Below are positions 58,786 to 64,000 of a DNA stretch of 64,000 nucleotides, in pieces. The first letter of the stretch is position 1. Each line of letters begins with the position of its first letter. The notes below the pieces were generated by a model. The model was not told the DNA's origin. It did not search any database and saw only the letters and a program-made list of their open reading frames with translations. The DNA comes from Capsulimonas sp039928515 (lineage in GTDB: Bacteria > Armatimonadota > Armatimonadia > Armatimonadales > Capsulimonadaceae): NCBI RefSeq assembly GCF_039928515.1, contig NZ_JBDSSZ010000278.1, one strand, 5' to 3'. Position numbers and translations under genes: made by a program.

Positions 58786-58787
58786 TC

Positions 58788-59834
58788 TTACCCCAGCGTA
58801 ACCCCGTCCCCAACAATCGCTTCGCCCAGCTTCACGGCCTTTTCCCCAGCCGCCTCAAAGTACGCGATCGCCGCGTCGGCGTCTTCCGCCGGAACGACTA
58901 AGACAAAACCAATTCCCATGTTGAACACGCGGTGCATCTCGTAGTTCGAAACGCCGCCGAGCTTTTCGATCAGGGCGAAGATTGGCGGGACGGTCCATGT
59001 GCTGCGGTCGATGTGGACGCCGACGCCGGCGGGGAGCACGCGCGGGATGTTGTCCAGGAAGCCGCCGCCGGTGATGTGCGCCATGGCGTGCACACGGTTC
59101 GTCTCCAGGTAGGAGAGGACCGGTGGGGCGTAGCATCGGTGGGGCGCTAAGAGGACATCGGCCAAGGTGGCTCCGTCTAGTTCCGTCAGGGGCTCTTCAA
59201 GCGGCAATTGGCCGTCGTGTAAGAGGGCCTGGCGGGCGAGTGAGTAGCCGTTGGTGTGCAGGCCGTCGGAGGCGAGGCCGATGAGGACGTCGCCAGGGGC
59301 GACTTGGGAACCGTCGACAATCTTCGCGCGCTCCACCAAGCCGACAATGCTGCCGGCGAGGTCGTATTCACCGTCGCCGTACAGGCCGGGCATCTCGGCG
59401 GTCTCGCCGCCGATCAGGGCGCAGCCTGCGGCCTGGCAGCCGTCTGAGAGGCCCTTGACCACGGCTTCCGCGACGTGGGGCTGGAGCTTGCCGGTCCCGA
59501 AATAATCTAGGAAGAATAGGGGACGGGCGCCCTGCACGAGAATATCGTTGATGCAGTGGTTGACGAGGTCACGGCCGATGGTGTCGTGCCGGTTGGTCGC
59601 AAAGGCGATCTTGAGCTTGGTGCCGACGCCGTCGATGCTGGAGACCAGTACGGGGTCCTGCAATGCGCCCAGCGACGACAGCGCGAACATGCCGCCAAAG
59701 CTGCCGACGCCGGTCAGCACGCCCGGCGTCAGCGTCTTTTTAATATGCGCCTTCATCCGGTCCACGGCGTCCGTCGCCGCATCGATATCCACACCCGCCC
59801 GCGCGTAAGCGCTCTGCTCTTTAACTTCACTCAT
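58788..59834 (-). CDS. purM: Phosphoribosylformylglycinamidine cyclo-ligase
   Basis: 348 residues, usual length. AIR synthetase of the fifth step of purine synthesis, using ATP to close the imidazole ring of FGAM. Recognisable: YARAGVDIDAATDAV at the start, GVGTKLKIA, DLVNHCINDILVQGARPLFFLDYF (ATP-binding core), GCALIGGETAEMPGLY, YDLAGSIVG, SDGLHTNGYSLAR and HITGGGFLDNIPRVLP. It is unlinked to other pur genes here. An extended -10 box (TG-C-TATAAT) ends 7 nt before the ATG and no Shine-Dalgarno sequence is present, so the mRNA is probably leaderless. Confidence 0.97.
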   Translation of the reverse strand: MSEVKEQSAYARAGVDIDAATDAVDRMKAHIKKTLTPGVLTGVGSFGGMFALSSLGALQDPVLVSSIDGVGTKLKIAFATNRHDTIGRDLVNHCINDILVQGARPLFFLDYFGTGKLQPHVAEAVVKGLSDGCQAAGCALIGGETAEMPGLYGDGEYDLAGSIVGLVERAKIVDGSQVAPGDVLIGLASDGLHTNGYSLARQALLHDGQLPLEEPLTELDGATLADVLLAPHRCYAPPVLSYLETNRVHAMAHITGGGFLDNIPRVLPAGVGVHIDRSTWTVPPIFALIEKLGGVSNYEMHRVFNMGIGFVLVVPAEDADAAIAYFEAAGEKAVKLGEAIVGDGVTLG

Positions 59835-59841
59835 GGCCTGT

Positions 59842-59847
59842 ATTATA
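59842..59847 (-). promoter_or_regulatory. Extended -10 promoter giving leaderless purM mRNA
   Basis: TGCTATAAT on the minus strand, 7 nt from the purM ATG. No -35 is visible. Confidence 0.65.
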
Positions 59848-59906
59848 GCACAGCCAGCCGCAACAACGCGTACCGCGGCGGGGTGGGGATCGTAGGGTTC
59901 CGCTCG

Positions 59907-61034
59907 TTACTCTCCGTTGACCGAAGCCGTGATCTCTTTGATAAAGACGGTCTCGGCGGGACGATATGGAGCCCCATAGGTGTGGAAGACCTCATGGAAC
60001 CAGATCGCCGGATCTCGATCGGTGTAGGGATGCTGCCATGAGTCCCAGGGCAGGAAGGTCTGGGTTTTGCCCGCGACCAGGCCCCAGTTCATCGCGCCGA
60101 CGCGGTATTGTTTCGCGATTGGCAATGATCCCTGGAAGGTGCTGTTCGCGCCGCGCGCCATATACTCGGTGCAGAGAATGGGCCGATTGAAGCGCTGAAG
60201 CGACTTTATGCACCGTTCGAAGTCTTCGCCGGAGCCGTAATTATGGAAGGTGACCACATCGGATTCACTGAGCTGAAGCTTTTCCATGGCCCCGATCGTA
60301 TCCGGGTTGGACCAATCGCCCTTCCAAACGCCGCTGGTCAGCGGTTGATCGGGCTTCGCCTCGCGCGCCCACTCAAAGACCTGCGGCAGCAGGGCGGTGA
60401 TTAGCTCGACTTTGTTCTTGGGCTCCTTCGGGCCGTAGCTGGCGTCATTGCCGTTGTCGGGTTCGTTCCAGACATCCCAGCCCAGGACCCGGCGATCGTG
60501 AGCGAAGGCTCCGACGACGCCCGTCACATAGGCGTGAAGTTTGGGATACTGTGTTGTGTCCCGCAGTTCATCCGCGCCGGGGCTCTGCACCCAGCCGGAA
60601 TTATGCACGCCGGGGACGGGATCGTGCTGCTTGCCGAGCTTGGGGTTTGGGTCCCAGCAGGAATCAAAGAGCACGAACAGCGGTTTGATCTTATGCTTGT
60701 CCGCGATCTTGAGGAACTCGCCGATCCGCTTTTTGAACCCTTTGGGGTCTTGCGTCCAGAGCTGATCCTGCAAAAACACGCGCATCGTGTTCATGCCGAT
60801 GCCCTGCGCCCAGCCCAGCTCCTGGTCGATCGTCTTGGGGTCGAAGGTGTCGGGCTGCCACATCTCCAGCTCATTGATGGCGGTTGCCGGCGTATAGTTT
60901 GCCCCCACAAGCCATGGCTGCTGTTTGTACCAATCGTTCGCTTTGGTTTCGGACCATGTCGGCGCGGCGTGCGCGCCGATTGCGGCCTGAACGGCAATTG
61001 CGAAGATTGCGCAGAATTGCAGCGGCTTTTTCAT
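59907..61034 (-). CDS. Secreted GH5-like glycosidase (beta-xylanase/mannanase-type annotation group)
   Basis: ATG 61034 (MKKPLQFCAIFAIAVQAAIGAHA signal peptide); TTG 61043 with GAGAGGA at a fair spacing is an alternative. The TIM barrel has WLVGANYTPATAINELEMW, MNTMRVFLQDQLW, LFVLFDSCWDP, VLGWDVWNEPDNGN (acid/base Glu in NEP), VVTFHNYG and PILCTEYMARG (nucleophile Glu). Homologues are often labelled 1,4-beta-xylanase in Bacteroidota and planctomycetes; the real substrate is uncertain. It stands alone between purM and polA. Confidence 0.82.
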   Translation of the reverse strand: MKKPLQFCAIFAIAVQAAIGAHAAPTWSETKANDWYKQQPWLVGANYTPATAINELEMWQPDTFDPKTIDQELGWAQGIGMNTMRVFLQDQLWTQDPKGFKKRIGEFLKIADKHKIKPLFVLFDSCWDPNPKLGKQHDPVPGVHNSGWVQSPGADELRDTTQYPKLHAYVTGVVGAFAHDRRVLGWDVWNEPDNGNDASYGPKEPKNKVELITALLPQVFEWAREAKPDQPLTSGVWKGDWSNPDTIGAMEKLQLSESDVVTFHNYGSGEDFERCIKSLQRFNRPILCTEYMARGANSTFQGSLPIAKQYRVGAMNWGLVAGKTQTFLPWDSWQHPYTDRDPAIWFHEVFHTYGAPYRPAETVFIKEITASVNGE

Positions 61035-61178
61035 AGATTTCAACAAATTGTTCCTCTCGCTTACGCGCTTCAAAATGCGCGCCTGTCAATAATTGGTCTT
61101 TTCGACATTCAGTTCCTGCATGGTTTGTTCACCGTGAGAACCAAGGCAAAGTGCGGCGGGCCATTGCGCCAATGCGGG

Positions 61179-61184
61179 TATAAT
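61179..61184 (+). promoter_or_regulatory. -10 box giving leaderless polA mRNA
   Basis: TATAAT ends 6 nt before the polA ATG; no Shine-Dalgarno sequence and no convincing -35. Confidence 0.6.
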
Positions 61185-61190
61185 CCGAGC

Positions 61191-63899
61191 ATGCCGAAAC
61201 TTGTGATTCTGGACGCCAACAGCCTGCTCTACCGGGGCTTCTTCGCGATGCGGTATCTGTCCACCTCGGATCGGACGCCGACGAACGCTGTCTTCGCCTT
61301 CGTGATGATGCTTCTGACGATTTTAGAGCGCGAAAAGCCTGACGCGATCTTCGCCGCCTTCGATCATCCGACGCCTACCTTCCGGCACAAAGAACTCGCG
61401 AGCTACAAAGCCCAGCGCAAACCAATCCCCGACGATCTGAAGCCCCAGCGCCAGCCCGCGCGTGACGCCGCCACGGCGTTTAATGTCCCCGTGATCGAGA
61501 TTGAAGGCGTGGAGGCCGACGACGCGGTCGGCACACTGGCTGAAATCGCGAAGAACGAAGGCTACGAAGTCCTGATCGTGACGGGCGATGGCGATGCGCT
61601 GCAATTGGTAGACGACGATCAAGGCCCGGTCAAAGTGATGATGATGGTCAAGGGCGTCACTGATACTGTGATCTACGACGCCAAAGCCGTACGGGACCGC
61701 TACGGCCTGGACCCATCGCAAATCCCCGATCTTAAGGGCATCAAAGGCGATTCCAGCGACAACCTGCCTGGCGTTCCCGGTATCGGCGAAAAGGGCGCGT
61801 CCAAGCTGCTCGGCCAGTACAAGACGCTGGAAGAGTTGATCTATCATGTGGATGAGCTGCCGGTCAAACAGCGCGACGCCTTGATCACTCATACCGACGG
61901 CGCCCTGCAATGCAAGCGTCTCGCGACGATCCTGCGCGATGTGCCACTCGGCGACATCGACCTGAACGCCAACTATCAAGAGAACGGTCCCGACTTCGCC
62001 GCCGTGCGTGCGCTGTTCGAGAAGCTGGAGTTCCACACCCTGCTGCGCCGTCTGCCGGGCCTGGAAGCCGCCCAGCGCGCCAAGGGCGGCGTGACGCCTC
62101 CCGCGCCATCGGCCACGCCCACTACGCGCTCTCAGATTACACACACTGTTCCGACTGACGCCGCCGCGATCGATGAAGTTCTGAAACGCTTTACGGCCGC
62201 CAACACTCCTATCGGCCTTCAGCTCTACTTCACACCCGCGAAGGCGACCTTGATGGAGGCGAATCTCAAGGGGGTTGGTTTGGCCATCGAAGGCGAGGGG
62301 GCTTATATCGATTGGGCCAATGCTTCGCCCGCTCTCAAAGCCTACTTAGAAGACGCAAATAAGCCGAAAACCGTCCACGATCTGAAGTTGGTCACCGGCG
62401 TGCTGGGCCGCAATGGCGTCATGGTGCGCGGCGTCACATTCGATACCCATCTTGCCGCCTATCTTCTGAATGCCGGGCGCATCGGATACCCGCTGCGCGA
62501 TCTTGCGGCCGACTTCGCCGGTACGGAGCTTCTGTTCGACGAAGACGACCCCGAATCCAGCGTTGCCGACGAAGCCGCCGCCGTTGCCGCTCTGCGCGAG
62601 CCGTTGTTGGCGCGCCTGGAATCCGACGGGCTGACACAGATTTTGTTCGACATCGAACTGCCGCTCGCGGATGTTCTCGCGCGTATCGAGCGCACGGGCG
62701 TCACGGTCAATGGTGATATTCTCAAGGACGCCAGCAAGCGCCTGGGTGAACTCATGGCCGGTCTGGAGGCCGAGATCTACGCCATCGCCGGCGAGGAGTT
62801 CGCGATCGGCTCCACCAAAAAGTTACAAGAAATCCTGTTCGACAAGCTCAAGCTGCCCGCTGGCAAGAAGAATAAGACGGGCTACTCCACTGGCGCGGAA
62901 GTGTTAGACGATCTGGCCGCGAAAGGCCACGAGATCGCCTCCAAGATCATTGCCTGGCGCGAACTGTCCAAGCTGAAATCGACCTACGCCGACGCGCTGC
63001 CGGCCCTGATCAACAAAGAAACGGGGAAGGTTCACACGTCGCTCAATCAAACAGCGACCAGCACCGGGCGTCTCAGCTCCAGCAACCCCAATTTGCAAAA
63101 CATTCCGATCCGTACCGAAGTCGGTCGGGAAATCCGCAAGGCGTTTGTCGCGTCTCCAGGCAATGTGCTTGTTTCGGCGGACTATTCTCAGATCGAACTG
63201 CGTTTGTTCGCCCACATGACACACGACCCAGGTCTCGTTCAAGCCTTCGCCGCGCACGACGATATCCATTCCCGCACCGCGCGCCTGATCTTCAAGATCC
63301 CCGAAGGGCAGCCCGTCACCTCCGACCAGCGGCGTCAGGCGAAGACGATCAATTTCGCCGTCATCTACGGCGCCAGCGCCTTCCGTGTCTCCGCCGAGCT
63401 GGGCGTCAGCCAGGCGATATCCTCCGAACTGATCAAGACATATCTCGCCAGCTATCCCGGCGTGCGCGAATACTTAGAAAAAATTCTCGAAGACGCCCGC
63501 ACCAAGGGGTACGTCCAGACGATGCTTGGCCGCCGCCGCTATGTCCCCGAGGTCAACAGCACGAACTACCAGTTCCGTCAGGCCGCCGAACGCGAAGCGG
63601 CGAACATGCCGGTCCAGGGGACAAGCGCCGACATCATCAAGCTTGCGATGCTGAAAGTCGACAAAGCGCTCACCGATCAAAAACTCGCCGCCAAGATGGT
63701 CCTGCAGGTCCACGACGAACTGCTCTTCGAATGTCCCGAAGGCGAAGTGAGAGCGCTCGCGGCGCTGGTGAAAGAGGGCATGGAAACCGCGTTTCCGTTA
63801 GACGTGCCGCTGAGCGTGGAAGTGAAGTCCGGTCGTAACTGGTGGGAAGTGACGCCGCTGGAGGATTTGGACGAGGCGGAGGGGTTGGCGATAGATTAG
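61191..63899 (+). CDS. polA: DNA polymerase I
   Basis: 902 residues from ATG 61191; the frame stays open for 231 codons upstream only because it lies antisense to the glycosidase. N-terminal 5'-3' exonuclease (KLVILDANSLLYRGFFAM, TGDGDALQLVDD, GIKGDSSDNLPGVPGIG). The middle domain (about 320-500) has the 3'-5' exonuclease fold with KTVHDLKLV and FDTHLAAYLL, but IGLQLYF replaces the usual D-x-E strand, so proofreading is probably absent. Polymerase domain: TGRLSSSNPNLQNIPIRT, DYSQIELRLFAH (motif A), RRQAKTINFAVIYG (motif B) and QVHDELLFE (motif C). Fills gaps in repair and Okazaki-fragment processing. Confidence 0.97.
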   Translation: MPKLVILDANSLLYRGFFAMRYLSTSDRTPTNAVFAFVMMLLTILEREKPDAIFAAFDHPTPTFRHKELASYKAQRKPIPDDLKPQRQPARDAATAFNVPVIEIEGVEADDAVGTLAEIAKNEGYEVLIVTGDGDALQLVDDDQGPVKVMMMVKGVTDTVIYDAKAVRDRYGLDPSQIPDLKGIKGDSSDNLPGVPGIGEKGASKLLGQYKTLEELIYHVDELPVKQRDALITHTDGALQCKRLATILRDVPLGDIDLNANYQENGPDFAAVRALFEKLEFHTLLRRLPGLEAAQRAKGGVTPPAPSATPTTRSQITHTVPTDAAAIDEVLKRFTAANTPIGLQLYFTPAKATLMEANLKGVGLAIEGEGAYIDWANASPALKAYLEDANKPKTVHDLKLVTGVLGRNGVMVRGVTFDTHLAAYLLNAGRIGYPLRDLAADFAGTELLFDEDDPESSVADEAAAVAALREPLLARLESDGLTQILFDIELPLADVLARIERTGVTVNGDILKDASKRLGELMAGLEAEIYAIAGEEFAIGSTKKLQEILFDKLKLPAGKKNKTGYSTGAEVLDDLAAKGHEIASKIIAWRELSKLKSTYADALPALINKETGKVHTSLNQTATSTGRLSSSNPNLQNIPIRTEVGREIRKAFVASPGNVLVSADYSQIELRLFAHMTHDPGLVQAFAAHDDIHSRTARLIFKIPEGQPVTSDQRRQAKTINFAVIYGASAFRVSAELGVSQAISSELIKTYLASYPGVREYLEKILEDARTKGYVQTMLGRRRYVPEVNSTNYQFRQAAEREAANMPVQGTSADIIKLAMLKVDKALTDQKLAAKMVLQVHDELLFECPEGEVRALAALVKEGMETAFPLDVPLSVEVKSGRNWWEVTPLEDLDEAEGLAID

Positions 63900-63952
63900 G
63901 CCTACACCAATTGTCCCGGTTATGAAACCCGGGCCTGGGAGCCTTCGGCTAA

Positions 63953-63969
63953 CCGTCCGTGCCGGACGG
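63953..63969 (+). terminator. Possible weak terminator after polA
   Basis: 7-bp stem CCGTCCG/CGGACGG with 3-nt loop, followed by AAAATATT; modest. Confidence 0.4.
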
Positions 63970-64000
63970 AAAATATTGTGATCGATAATCGGCATTTGCG

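Noticed and set aside
60498..61190. N-terminal extension of the polA reading frame by 231 codons
   Set aside because: It is antisense to the glycosidase. PolI starts at MPKLVILDAN, directly after a TATAAT box.
1..64000. CRISPR array, rRNA operon, intact transposon or prophage
   Set aside because: No regularly spaced identical repeats, no rRNA-like conserved stretches, and no complete transposase or phage structural genes were seen on either strand.

Overview
The window looks like a chromosome segment (about 55-60% GC) of a saprophytic member of the Armatimonadota, possibly Capsulimonas-like. This placement is inference. It rests on five secreted pseudopilins of the DUF1559/H-X9-DG type with near-identical N-termini, many LacI-family regulators and secreted glycoside hydrolases, a SARP/BTAD regulator, and housekeeping genes (purM, polA, tRNA-Val) scattered among accessory loci. 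No prophage, intact insertion sequence or CRISPR array is visible.

Layout. 1-10.1 kb: a galactoside-type locus with a spherulin-4-like protein, two paralogous LacI regulators, two DUF1559 pseudopilins, two paralogous GH27 enzymes and a GH43-like enzyme. Consensus promoters carry AACCGGTT operators. 10.1-20.2 kb: a starch/maltodextrin regulon. On the minus strand it runs DUF1559 - small lipoprotein - alpha-amylase - SLC45-like transporter - type I pullulanase; a LacI gene and a SusA-like GH13 complete it. Three copies of one operator (CCCAnnCGnTTGGGTAA) tie these units together. 20.3-27.6 kb: a large AfsR/SARP-type regulator surrounded by a haemoglobin, an HAF-repeat protein and several small or secreted proteins. 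Their promoters carry direct repeats of 11-bp period placed exactly 8 bp before the -10 box. 27.6-31.3 kb: a GH5 enzyme and LacI, divergent from DUF1559 and a lipoprotein, with a matching operator at each promoter. 31.4-34.8 kb: a run of small plus-strand genes including VOC, receiver-domain, DUF4375-like and barstar-like proteins. 34.8-49.5 kb: a very large putative glycosidase, transporters, an SDR, an RsbW-like ATPase, a decayed GspE/PilB-type ATPase, a ring-cleaving dioxygenase, tRNA-Val(GAC), an Nramp-like transporter and a lone receiver. 49.6-58.3 kb: a recombinase-like remnant, then a minus-strand locus of a zinc-ribbon/LacI fusion regulator, DUF1559, lipoprotein, GH5-ricin, CE1 esterase and GH59. 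58.3-64 kb: a dispersed hairpin repeat, purM, a GH5-like enzyme and polA.

How it works together. The recurring unit is a LacI sensor, a DUF1559 pseudopilin, often a small Gln/Ala-rich lipoprotein immediately downstream, and exported carbohydrate-active enzymes. The pseudopilin is usually the first gene behind the operator. This suggests a dedicated surface structure deployed for each polysaccharide, which is an inference. The second theme is a SARP-type regulon recognised from promoter geometry. Functional statements below come from motifs and general family knowledge; no database search was run.
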